Part shown: positions 1 through 6,853 of the stretch, piece after piece | How the letters are laid out: each line of letters starts with the position of its first letter | How positions within the stretch are numbered: the first letter of the stretch is position 1 | Source of the DNA: UBA6049 sp965662345 | GTDB taxonomy: Bacteria > Bacteroidota > Bacteroidia > Flavobacteriales_G > Salibacteraceae | DNA: 32,060 nt | NCBI GenBank assembly: GCA_965662345.1 | Contig: CBFIHE010000024.1 | Coordinates: 1-32,060, forward strand | Reading direction: 5' to 3' | Made by a program: the position numbers and the translations under genes | Notes under the pieces: model-generated | The model's input: the letters and a program-made list of their open reading frames with translations, nothing else | Told to the model about the DNA's origin: nothing | The model's database searches: none

Positions 1-161
1 ATAGGCTTTACTCCTAGCTCTTCAATAAAAGCTTTTAAATCTTGCTCCTCGGCTTTATCGTAACAACCAGGGTCAACCAATATGGCTTCATTGGCATCAT
101 TTACTAAAACGCTCATGTTTTGTTGAAAGCCATTGTACGTGCGTTGATATACCTTAATCAT
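1..161 (-). CDS. MBL-fold metallo-hydrolase, N-terminal part only (runs off left edge)
   Basis: An open frame starts at the ATG complementary to 159-161 and runs leftward off the window with no stop, giving about 53 residues. It begins MIKVYQRTYNGFQQNMSVLV and continues through an ILVDPGCYD segment. That pattern, a first beta strand, an N/QNMSVL turn and then a (I/V)DPGCY strand, is how metallo-beta-lactamase-fold hydrolases of the glyoxalase-II-like type begin in Bacteroidota. The metal-binding HxHxDH motif would lie further left and is not visible, so activity and substrate cannot be judged. The gene is divergent from the large envelope protein gene to its right. The call rests on the N-terminal pattern alone. 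Confidence 0.75.
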   Translation of the reverse strand, partial: MIKVYQRTYNGFQQNMSVLVNDANEAILVDPGCYDKAEEQDLKAFIEELGVKP

Positions 162-233
162 GTTTTTCTCGTTCTTTAATTCAGTGGATTCTACCGTTCC
201 CGATTTTGAACGGAATCCGCACAAGATTGTTTG

Positions 234-241
234 TATTTTTG
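234..241 (+). promoter_or_regulatory. candidate -7 promoter element TATTTTTG
   Basis: TATTTTTG matches the Bacteroidota -7 consensus TAnnTTTG exactly. No TTTG or TTG lies at the usual 19-21 base spacing upstream, so only half of the promoter is recognisable. If real, transcription would begin near 248, which favours a translation start at 260 or 305 rather than at the upstream TTG at 206. Confidence 0.3.
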
Positions 242-259
242 AATCCTTTCAGAATAAAC

Positions 260-3200
260 TTGGTACACAAAGCTATACTATACAATCGCACACTAACAGT
301 GCTTATGAGCTTAGTGCTAATGCTGTTTGCAACAACATCGGCATTTGCTCAATTCTATCGTGGCTCACACAATACGTTTGGCAAGAATCGCATTCAGTTT
401 GAAGAGCGCAGGTGGTTGCATATGGATTTTGACCAATTTAACGTGTATTACTACGATACGGGTGAAGACCATGCTGAGTATGCATCAAAAAGTGCTGTAA
501 AAAACCTAAAGTCGTTAGAAAGATTCTACGATTACCGGATGCAGGGTAAAATCTACATTCTGGTATTTAACAATATTGAAGATTTTAGGCAAAGTAATAT
601 AGGTCTTGAGGATGGCGGTGAGCAGAACATTGGTGGAAAAATTAGGATTCATGGAAACAAGCTCTTCGTCTATTTTGAGGGCGACCATGCTTTAATGGAT
701 AAACAAATTCGCAAAGGCCTAGCTGAAATTCTATTCTTTCAGATGGGTTATGGTGAAAACTGGAAAGAAATCATTAAAAACTCAGCCCTACTTACCATAC
801 CAGATTGGTATAAAGACGGAATCATTTCTTACTCTACAGAGGCATGGAGTGCAGAAACTGATGATAGAATACGAGATGCCGTTTTAGGAGGTAGATTTAA
901 GAAATTCAATAGATTAGAAGGAGACGATGCCACCTATTTAGGCCATGCGCTATGGCACTACATTGCAAAGATCTACGGAGATCAAGTTATTCCCAACATC
1001 GTCTACATGTCTCGAGTGAGCAGAAACGTTGAAAACGGTTTTTTATATGTGCTTGGAGTTGGTCTTGAGACCTTGGTAAGCGATGCACGCAACTATTACC
1101 GTACCCTGTATGAAAGTGAAGATAAAATACGCACAATTCCAGAAGATCAAGCTCTGAAATTTAGAACGAGAAAAACACGAACATATAGTGAAGCAGTTTT
1201 AAGTAGCAGTGGTAAAAAAGCGGCCTTTACTACAGATGAGTATACACAGAAACGCATTTTCTTGTACGATATAGAGAAAGAGAAATACAAGAAAATTAAA
1301 CGTATAGGCCACAAGTTAGACCGTGCAACAGATAACACCTACCCTATTTTAGCTTGGCACCCTAATGGAGAGATTTTAGCCGCAGTTTACGAGAAAAGAG
1401 GAGAAGTATTTTTGCATTTATACGATGTGAAAACAAAAAAATGGGAAAGGCGACTCTTCAGAAACATTGAGCAAGTAAAAGACATCAGCTTTAGTTCTGA
1501 TGGGAAAACATTAGCAGTATCTGCAGTAAGAAACGGTCAGGTTGATCTTTTTGCTTATAAAATGATGACCAACTCTCTCATTCAGCAGACGAATGATATT
1601 TATGATGACTTAGCCCCAACTTTTATACCTGGCACACAAGATTGGCTCTTTCTATCAAACAGACCTAACGATACCTTAACCCGAGAGAAAGGTGAATTAG
1701 ATCAAATCCAAGAGAATCTCGATGTATTCCGCTATGACTATGGGTCGCAAAGCGATGTTCTCACAAGGCTAACAAACACTCCTAATACGAGTGAGCGCCA
1801 GCCTTACGGTCTTCCTGATGGTAGGTTTTTGTTCTTGAGTGATGAGAGTGGTATCGTAAATAGATATATCGGAAAGCGAGATAGCACCATCAGTAGAATA
1901 GACACAACCATTCATTACAGATACTTTACCTCTTATGAGCCTGTAACAAACTACAAGAGAAATATAATTGAACACTACCCTCATCCAGAAAGCAACGAGC
2001 TATTAGATTTGGTGTATTACAACCATAAATACAGACTGTATAAAACACCCCTTTCTGCAGCTTATGAAGCTACGGAAACCGAATCTGTTGAAGTAACTGA
2101 AACTGAGTTAAGCAAAGCGTTCAAAGAAGAGGTGACGCAAACCATATCTGTTCAAAACCTACGGGTTGAACCCATGGAAGAACCAGCAAAGCCAGAGGGT
2201 TACGTAGACATTAATAACTATCGCTTTAATTCTGAAAAACCAAGCAAGAAAGAAACCGAGCCTACCAAACGTAAACCTATTGAAAACTCAAAATTTATAA
2301 CACTTAAAGTTCCTGGAACAGAAGAGGAGAAAGATGAGTTTGAGCTTCCACTAAAAGAGAATTATCGTCCTGCTTTTATTGCCCAAGATATTGTTACACA
2401 ACTCGACTGGAACTTTGCCAATTCTCTCTATCAACGTTTTAATGGTGGTCCGTATGTGAATCCAGGCATGGGTCTTGTTGTGAAAACGGGTGTGGTTGAC
2501 TTGCTCGAAGATTACAAATTTGAAGGTGGTATGCGCTATTCTGTAGATGGTGATAATACTGAATTCTTTGCAACCTTCCACAACAGAAAAAAGCGTTTAG
2601 ATAAAGAGTTTACCTACCAAATCCTAAATCAAAAACAACAGCCTAACGATTTCAACATCAATAAAAACGTTATACAAAAAGGAAGCTTTGTATTGAAGTA
2701 TCCTTTCTCTGCTGTTTCTGCCTTGAAAGGAACGGCTAGTTTGCGACAAGATAGAACCGTAACTGCTAGTATAAACGATATCAGTCTTAGAGTTCCAGAT
2801 GAAGTAAGCTATCTAGGCGGAGCTAAACTGGAGTTCATTTTTGATAATACTCGTCCGCTTGGTCTTAACCTCATGGCAGGTACGCGATACAAGATTTGGG
2901 CAGAAGCCTATCAAGAGTTCAACGTAGGTGAATCAGACTTCTTCGTTTTGGGTCTAGACTACAGAAAGTACATGAAAATTCACCGTAACCTAATATGGGC
3001 CAACCGCTTTAGCTACAGCACTTCCTTAGGAAATAGAAAGTTGGTATACTACATGGGAGCTGTAGACGATTGGTTGGTATTTAGTGGAGACCAATTTGAT
3101 TTTGATCAAAATATAGACAGAAGTCAGGGGTACTACTTTCAAACAATTGCAACGCCTATGAGAGGGTTTATTCAGAATGTAAGAAACGGGAATAGCTTTG

Positions 3201-3556
3201 CTCTGTTCAATTCAGAATTGAGATGGCCCATCTTCTCTTACTTCTCTCAGAAACCTATCAAAAGTGATTTCATAAAGAACTTTCAAGTCATTGGCTTTAC
3301 AGACATCGGCTCTGCCTGGACTGGACCCAATCCTTACAGTGAAGAAAACTCCTTCAACACCCGAATAATAACATCTGGCGGAGCAAGTACAATTGTACGT
3401 CTTGAGAATAAAAAAGACCCCGTAGTTGGTTCTTATGGTTTCGGGCTGAGAAGTAAACTTCTAGGATACTTTATTAGATTTGACTATGCTTGGGGAGTAG
3501 AAGATGGTATTGTCCAAGACCCCATCTACCATTTTAGTTTAGCCCTTGATTTCTAA
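260..3556 (+). CDS. envelope protein: peptidase-MA-like domain, TolB/DPP-IV-like beta-propeller, outer-membrane-type C-terminus
   Basis: The product is about 1098 residues, counted from TTG 260. The frame is open from TTG 206 and the first ATG is at 305. I prefer TTG 260 because it gives a normal signal peptide (K4, R10, hydrophobic core, cleavage at AFA|Q near residue 30), whereas ATG 305 leaves a 15-residue leader without positive charge. Residues about 45-295 resemble the peptidase-MA (gluzincin-like) fold, with PDWYKDGI at 181-188 matching the usual P-W-x-x-E-G motif. The helix that should hold HExxH reads RKGLAEIL (151-158), so the domain looks catalytically dead. Residues about 300-610 carry repeated strands such as LSSSGKKAAFTT, AWHPNGEILAAV and SFSSDGKTLAVS, typical of TolB/DPP-IV N-terminal propellers. 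A charged linker (about 650-680) leads to a beta-rich C-terminus that ends FSLALDF, as outer-membrane barrels often do. It is probably outer-membrane located. Its function is unknown. Confidence 0.85.
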   Translation: MVHKAILYNRTLTVLMSLVLMLFATTSAFAQFYRGSHNTFGKNRIQFEERRWLHMDFDQFNVYYYDTGEDHAEYASKSAVKNLKSLERFYDYRMQGKIYILVFNNIEDFRQSNIGLEDGGEQNIGGKIRIHGNKLFVYFEGDHALMDKQIRKGLAEILFFQMGYGENWKEIIKNSALLTIPDWYKDGIISYSTEAWSAETDDRIRDAVLGGRFKKFNRLEGDDATYLGHALWHYIAKIYGDQVIPNIVYMSRVSRNVENGFLYVLGVGLETLVSDARNYYRTLYESEDKIRTIPEDQALKFRTRKTRTYSEAVLSSSGKKAAFTTDEYTQKRIFLYDIEKEKYKKIKRIGHKLDRATDNTYPILAWHPNGEILAAVYEKRGEVFLHLYDVKTKKWERRLFRNIEQVKDISFSSDGKTLAVSAVRNGQVDLFAYKMMTNSLIQQTNDIYDDLAPTFIPGTQDWLFLSNRPNDTLTREKGELDQIQENLDVFRYDYGSQSDVLTRLTNTPNTSERQPYGLPDGRFLFLSDESGIVNRYIGKRDSTISRIDTTIHYRYFTSYEPVTNYKRNIIEHYPHPESNELLDLVYYNHKYRLYKTPLSAAYEATETESVEVTETELSKAFKEEVTQTISVQNLRVEPMEEPAKPEGYVDINNYRFNSEKPSKKETEPTKRKPIENSKFITLKVPGTEEEKDEFELPLKENYRPAFIAQDIVTQLDWNFANSLYQRFNGGPYVNPGMGLVVKTGVVDLLEDYKFEGGMRYSVDGDNTEFFATFHNRKKRLDKEFTYQILNQKQQPNDFNINKNVIQKGSFVLKYPFSAVSALKGTASLRQDRTVTASINDISLRVPDEVSYLGGAKLEFIFDNTRPLGLNLMAGTRYKIWAEAYQEFNVGESDFFVLGLDYRKYMKIHRNLIWANRFSYSTSLGNRKLVYYMGAVDDWLVFSGDQFDFDQNIDRSQGYYFQTIATPMRGFIQNVRNGNSFALFNSELRWPIFSYFSQKPIKSDFIKNFQVIGFTDIGSAWTGPNPYSEENSFNTRIITSGGASTIVRLENKKDPVVGSYGFGLRSKLLGYFIRFDYAWGVEDGIVQDPIYHFSLALDF

Positions 3557-3557
3557 C

Positions 3558-3929
3558 ATGAAGATGAACGAAATTCTCATTCTTATTCTTATTGGGTTGG
3601 CTGCTGGAGCCTTAAGCGGCATGTTTGGCATAGGTGGTGGTATTATTATAGTGCCAGCATTGGTTTTCTTCTTGGGTATGACCCAGCATCAGGCTCAAGG
3701 TACCAGCATTGGGTTGATGCTCCTTCCTATTGGCTTACTAGCCGCTTGGAACTACCACAAAACAGGAAATTTAGATGTTAAAGCAGGCCTTATAGTTGCT
3801 GCTGCATTTGTGCTAGGAGGTTACTTAGGTTCTAAGCTCTCACTCAGCATTAATGCGTTAACTTTGAAACGAATTTTCGGAGTATTGATGTTGGTCATCG
3901 CTATTCGAATGATTTTCTTCTCAAAGTGA
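3558..3929 (+). CDS. half-size TauE/SafE (TSUP) family permease
   Basis: About 123 residues with four hydrophobic segments. The MFGIGGGIIIVPAL segment is the signature of the TauE/SafE family, which exports or imports sulfite, sulfonates or other small anions. Full-length members have about 250 residues built from two such halves. This protein is one half, so it would presumably work as a dimer. The frame can be extended upstream to a TTG at 3546 inside the previous gene. ATG 3558, one base after the previous stop, or ATG 3564, is more likely. The next gene starts on a GTG that overlaps the stop. The substrate cannot be inferred, since nothing in the operon clearly concerns sulfur. Confidence 0.85.
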   Translation: MKMNEILILILIGLAAGALSGMFGIGGGIIIVPALVFFLGMTQHQAQGTSIGLMLLPIGLLAAWNYHKTGNLDVKAGLIVAAAFVLGGYLGSKLSLSINALTLKRIFGVLMLVIAIRMIFFSK

Positions 3930-5122
3930 GCATAACCAAAGGGTACATTGATGAATTAACACTTCAAGTTCTACCTGAAATTATTCGGGTTAGGCATCAT
4001 TTGCACCAAAATCCTGAGCTCTCTTTTAAAGAGTTTAAAACTTCTGAGTTTGTTTGTTCTTTTCTTCGAGAGCACAATATACCGTTTACGGCTGGTTACG
4101 TTGAAACTGGCATAGTAGCATCTATAAAAGGAGAACTACAAGGAAACGAAACGTTCATGCTTCGTGCAGATTTGGATGCCCTTCCTATTCAAGAAGAAAA
4201 TGAAGTACCCTATGCTTCTCAAAACTCTGGTGTTATGCACGCTTGTGGCCATGATGTACATACCGCAAATGTGTTGGGAGCTTTACTCATCATTCAAAAG
4301 AGTAAGCACCTTTTTGGAGGAACAATTAAAGCTATTTTTCAACCAGGAGAAGAAGTGCTTCCTGGAGGAGCTAAGCTTATGATTGAAGCAGGTGCGCTTG
4401 GTAAACCATTGCCTAATGCTATTTTGGGTCAGCACGTATTTCCAGATTTACAGGCTGGTAAAGTTGGCTTTAGATCAGGTGCATACATGGCATCTGCCGA
4501 TGAATTACATATTACGGTTAAAGGTAAAGGAGGCCATGCCGCCCTACCCGATCGATTGCGAGACCCTGTGCTTATGGCTGCCCACCTTATTGTTGCATTG
4601 CAACAAATTGTAAGCAGACAGAACAACCCTAAAATGCCATCTGTTTTAAGTATTGGAAAAGTAGATGCTCAGGGCGCTACCAATGTAATTCCAAATGAGG
4701 TAAAATTAGAAGGCACCTTCAGAACATTTGATGAAAAATGGCGATTTGAGGCACATAACAATATGAAAGCACTTGCCAAAGGACTTGTTGAAGGAATGGG
4801 AGGAGCAGTAGACTTTGATTTACGTGTAGGATACCCTTCTGTTTACAATCAACCAGAATTAGCAACCCGCGTGAAAAGGCTTGCCATTGATTATTTGGGA
4901 AAAAAGAATGTGGTTGATTTAGATATGAGAATGACAGCTGAAGATTTTAGCTTTTATACACATCACCTACCAGGATGTTTTTACCGCTTAGGAACAGCTG
5001 ATTCTGAAGGAACTTATAGAGGGCTGCATACACCAACCTTTGATATAGATGAAAGTGCACTAAAAACCGGAGTTGGCTTAATGGCCTTTCTGGCACTAAA
5101 CGAAATAAATAACAAATCATGA
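3926..5122 (+). CDS. M20D family amidohydrolase (N-acyl amino acid / hippurate hydrolase type)
   Basis: 398 residues, the normal length for the M20D peptidase family. These are cytoplasmic di-metal enzymes that cleave an acyl group from N-acyl amino acids or related amides. The metal ligands are visible: RADLDALPIQE at 80-90, HACGHD at 105-110 (C107, H109), QPGEE at 139-143 (E142, E143), GQH with H170, and the C-terminal MTAEDFSFY ligand motif. No signal peptide is present. The start is GTG 3926, overlapping the preceding TGA by four bases; no in-frame ATG lies near the N-terminus, so GTG is well supported. The stop overlaps the next ATG. Exact substrate is not predictable; annotations such as hippurate hydrolase or IAA-amino acid hydrolase for this family are usually loose. 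Confidence 0.95.
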   Translation: MSITKGYIDELTLQVLPEIIRVRHHLHQNPELSFKEFKTSEFVCSFLREHNIPFTAGYVETGIVASIKGELQGNETFMLRADLDALPIQEENEVPYASQNSGVMHACGHDVHTANVLGALLIIQKSKHLFGGTIKAIFQPGEEVLPGGAKLMIEAGALGKPLPNAILGQHVFPDLQAGKVGFRSGAYMASADELHITVKGKGGHAALPDRLRDPVLMAAHLIVALQQIVSRQNNPKMPSVLSIGKVDAQGATNVIPNEVKLEGTFRTFDEKWRFEAHNNMKALAKGLVEGMGGAVDFDLRVGYPSVYNQPELATRVKRLAIDYLGKKNVVDLDMRMTAEDFSFYTHHLPGCFYRLGTADSEGTYRGLHTPTFDIDESALKTGVGLMAFLALNEINNKS

Positions 5123-5574
5123 AAAAGACAGTAGCCATTTTTTTAGCTGCGGGAACCCTTGCTTGTGGGCCGGATAAAGAACAAGTGAATAGAGAGCAAA
5201 AAAATCAAGAGGTGTGGGATGCTCATGATGCTGTTATGCCTAAGATGGATGATATCATGATGGCAGAAAAAGCATTGAACAAGGGCATCTCTGTTATGAA
5301 ACAAGACACACTTGTTATGGATTCTACTTGGTTTAAAGACGCCATTGGTGTGAATACCAAGCTCATGAAAGCTCATGATGACATGATGACTTGGATGAGA
5401 GCTTATAAATATCCAGGAGACTCAGTTTCATTTGACGAGGCCATGAAATACATGGAGTCTGAACGCCTTGTAATTACTGATGTAGGTATACAAACAGACA
5501 AAGCACTTGCCATGGCAGACTCCCTTCAGGAAGAATTAGTTACTAAAATGTCAACTGAAGAAAATGAAGACTAA
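5119..5574 (+). CDS. Met-rich exported lipoprotein, unknown function (next to Sco)
   Basis: 151 residues. A short signal peptide ends in a lipobox TLAC, with the lipidated cysteine at C16, so the protein should sit on the periplasmic side of a membrane. The remainder looks largely helical and is rich in methionine: 15 Met in 151 residues. Met clusters twice with His: AHDAVMPKMDDIMM at 35-48 and KAHDDMMTWMR at 84-94. From memory it resembles a Bacteroidota lipoprotein family often mislabelled viral A-type inclusion protein, with conserved HDxVMPKM and MMxWM motifs; I cannot verify that here. It starts on an ATG overlapping the amidohydrolase stop and overlaps the Sco gene by 11 bases. Copper(I) binding is a hypothesis from residue content and neighbour only. 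Confidence 0.85.
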   Translation: MKKTVAIFLAAGTLACGPDKEQVNREQKNQEVWDAHDAVMPKMDDIMMAEKALNKGISVMKQDTLVMDSTWFKDAIGVNTKLMKAHDDMMTWMRAYKYPGDSVSFDEAMKYMESERLVITDVGIQTDKALAMADSLQEELVTKMSTEENED

Positions 5575-6199
5575 AATTCCAGTCTTAGCCATTCTACTAT
5601 TCTTTGGGATTTCTTGCATGAAAGGTCCAGAAATGAATGATTCATTACCAGTACTGGGAGCAGAAGAAGTAGTATCGCCAGAAGGGGTTATTGATACTGT
5701 TTACAGGGCTATAGACGATTTTGAATTGCGTAATCAAGAAGGTGAAACGGTAACGGCAAATACGGTTAAAGGTAAAGTGTATGTAGTAGATTTCTTCTTT
5801 ACCTCTTGCCCCACCATTTGCCCAAAGATGACCAAACAGATGCACCGTGTATACCAAGAGTTTGAAGGTAATGAGAATGTGCTGTTTCTAAGTCATACCA
5901 TTGATACTAGACATGATAGTGTGCCAGTACTCAAAGCATATGCAGAAAAACTAGAAGTATCTTCAACCCAATGGCACTTTTTGCATGGAAAACGTGATCC
6001 AGTATATGATTTAGCTGAGCAATACATGGTTAGTGCAGCAGAAGATGAAACTGCGCCAGGTGGATACATCCACAGCGGGGCTTTCATTTTAATGGATGGC
6101 AAGCACCAAATACGTGGCTACTATGATGGCGTGCTTCCAGAAGATGTGGATCAATTGATGTTGGACATAGAAACGCTACTAGTCTCTGATGAAAAGTAG
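5564..6199 (+). CDS. SCO1/SenC-family copper chaperone lipoprotein
   Basis: 211 residues. The signal peptide ends in a lipobox with C18 as the likely lipidated cysteine. The body is a thioredoxin-like Sco domain with the metal-binding CxxxC motif in TSCPTICPKM (C82, C86) and the distal copper ligand histidine in GGYIHSG (H170). The DTRHDSVPVLKAYAEKL segment is also typical. Sco proteins deliver copper to the CuA site of cytochrome oxidase or act as thiol/disulfide factors in its assembly. The gene overlaps the Met-rich lipoprotein upstream by 11 bases and the cytochrome gene downstream by 11 bases, which implies translational coupling and a shared role in respiratory-chain maturation. Confidence 0.96.
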   Translation: MKTKIPVLAILLFFGISCMKGPEMNDSLPVLGAEEVVSPEGVIDTVYRAIDDFELRNQEGETVTANTVKGKVYVVDFFFTSCPTICPKMTKQMHRVYQEFEGNENVLFLSHTIDTRHDSVPVLKAYAEKLEVSSTQWHFLHGKRDPVYDLAEQYMVSAAEDETAPGGYIHSGAFILMDGKHQIRGYYDGVLPEDVDQLMLDIETLLVSDEK

Positions 6200-6593
6200 A
6201 CTTTTAATTATTGCTGGAATTGTAGTAGTTATTATTTCCGTATTGGTTCTTCGTACCTGCTCTGCACCTTCAGATAAAGGAAGGTTGGTATACGAACAGC
6301 ATTGCGCGAATTGCCATGGAGATAACGGTGAAGGATTTGCCATGTACCCTCCTCTGCTTAAAGCCGATTACTTAGATCAACATTCTTCTCAATTTGCTTG
6401 CATTACGCAGTATGGTCTCAAGGAAGAGATAATGGTAAACGGCAAAAAGTACAATCAAGCCATGCCTGCTAACCTTAATCTTAGCAGTACGGATATTACC
6501 AATTTGGCAAACTACGTTTATCAAACCTTTTCAACTAGTGGTAAAACTTTTACCCAAGATGAAATAAAGAAACAACTTGAAAATTGCCAATAG
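6189..6593 (+). CDS. membrane-anchored c-type cytochrome, single haem
   Basis: 134 residues. A hydrophobic N-terminal segment (about 4-22) serves as signal/anchor; C24 might also be lipidated, but the lipobox is poor. The haem motif CANCH lies at 39-43, followed by GDNGEG, as in class I cytochromes c. The axial methionine is probably M92 in QAMPANL. The C-terminal DITNLANYVYQTF helix is the usual final helix of this fold. It likely accepts electrons in the periplasm. The overlap with the Sco gene suggests it belongs with the terminal oxidase branch. No clear terminator follows within the 61 bases before the next small gene. Confidence 0.94.
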   Translation: MKSRLLIIAGIVVVIISVLVLRTCSAPSDKGRLVYEQHCANCHGDNGEGFAMYPPLLKADYLDQHSSQFACITQYGLKEEIMVNGKKYNQAMPANLNLSSTDITNLANYVYQTFSTSGKTFTQDEIKKQLENCQ

Positions 6594-6600
6594 AGGTAGC

Positions 6601-6630
6601 TTGGACGGCTTTTTCAAATCATTACATTTG
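6601..6630 (+). promoter_or_regulatory. candidate promoter: TTG, 19-base spacer, TACATTTG
   Basis: TACATTTG at 6623-6630 is an exact TAnnTTTG -7 element, with a TTG at 6601-6603 and a 19-base spacer. This is the best-spaced Bacteroidota-type promoter in the window and would start RNA near 6637, about 18 bases before the 48-residue ORF. Confidence 0.5.
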
Positions 6631-6654
6631 TTGCGCAACTAAAAAAAGAAATAA

Positions 6655-6801
6655 ATGAGTTCACACGAAAATCACGATGAAGGAAACAAAGGCTCAATTG
6701 CAGACCAAATGTTTGACGATAGCATCTCCGGAGGAGCAATGTTCTACACCATTGCAGCGTTGGTGGTAATCACGTTGGTTTTGGTGGGAGTTATCGCTTA
6801 A
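6655..6801 (+). CDS. 48-residue single-span membrane protein, unknown
   Basis: ATG 6655 to TAA 6799-6801 gives 48 residues. The N-terminus is polar and His/acid rich (MSSHENHDEGNKGS). It is followed by an amphipathic stretch ADQMFDDSISGGAMF and one hydrophobic segment from about residue 30 to the end (IAALVVITLVLVGVIA). It is supported as a gene by its own promoter-like sequence 25 bases upstream, an A-rich leader before the ATG, a strong terminator right after the stop, and the lack of any other feature here. Small single-span proteins next to cytochrome and Sco genes are often oxidase subunits or assembly factors. I do not recognise this one, so that is inference from position only. Confidence 0.65.
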   Translation: MSSHENHDEGNKGSIADQMFDDSISGGAMFYTIAALVVITLVLVGVIA

Positions 6802-6818
6802 TAATTCATTATTGAAAC

Positions 6819-6851
6819 AAAAAAAGGCGCTGTTTAAACAGCGCCTTTTTT
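6819..6851. terminator. bidirectional intrinsic terminator (perfect palindrome)
   Basis: GGCGCTGTTTAAACAGCGCC (6826-6845) is a perfect inverted repeat flanked by seven A on the left and six T on the right. It can therefore end transcription from both sides: the small membrane protein gene on the plus strand and pheT on the minus strand, whose stop is three bases away. Confidence 0.92.
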
Positions 6852-6853
6852 GT

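Noticed and set aside
160..402. 80-codon open frame overlapping the start of the large envelope protein gene
   Set aside because: It has no recognisable domain, ends inside the coding region of a well-supported gene in another frame and shows no signal or conserved motif.
260..3556. Calling the large envelope protein TolB
   Set aside because: It shares only the propeller pattern with TolB; it is more than twice TolB length, with other domains, and no tol-pal genes are adjacent.
5119..5574. Naming the Met-rich lipoprotein a viral A-type inclusion protein
   Set aside because: That label is a carried-over annotation name from coiled-coil similarity; the sequence shows a bacterial lipoprotein and nothing viral.
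6601..6654. Possible terminator after the cytochrome gene (AGC/GCT hairpin before a short T run)
   Set aside because: The stem is only three base pairs, too weak to support.
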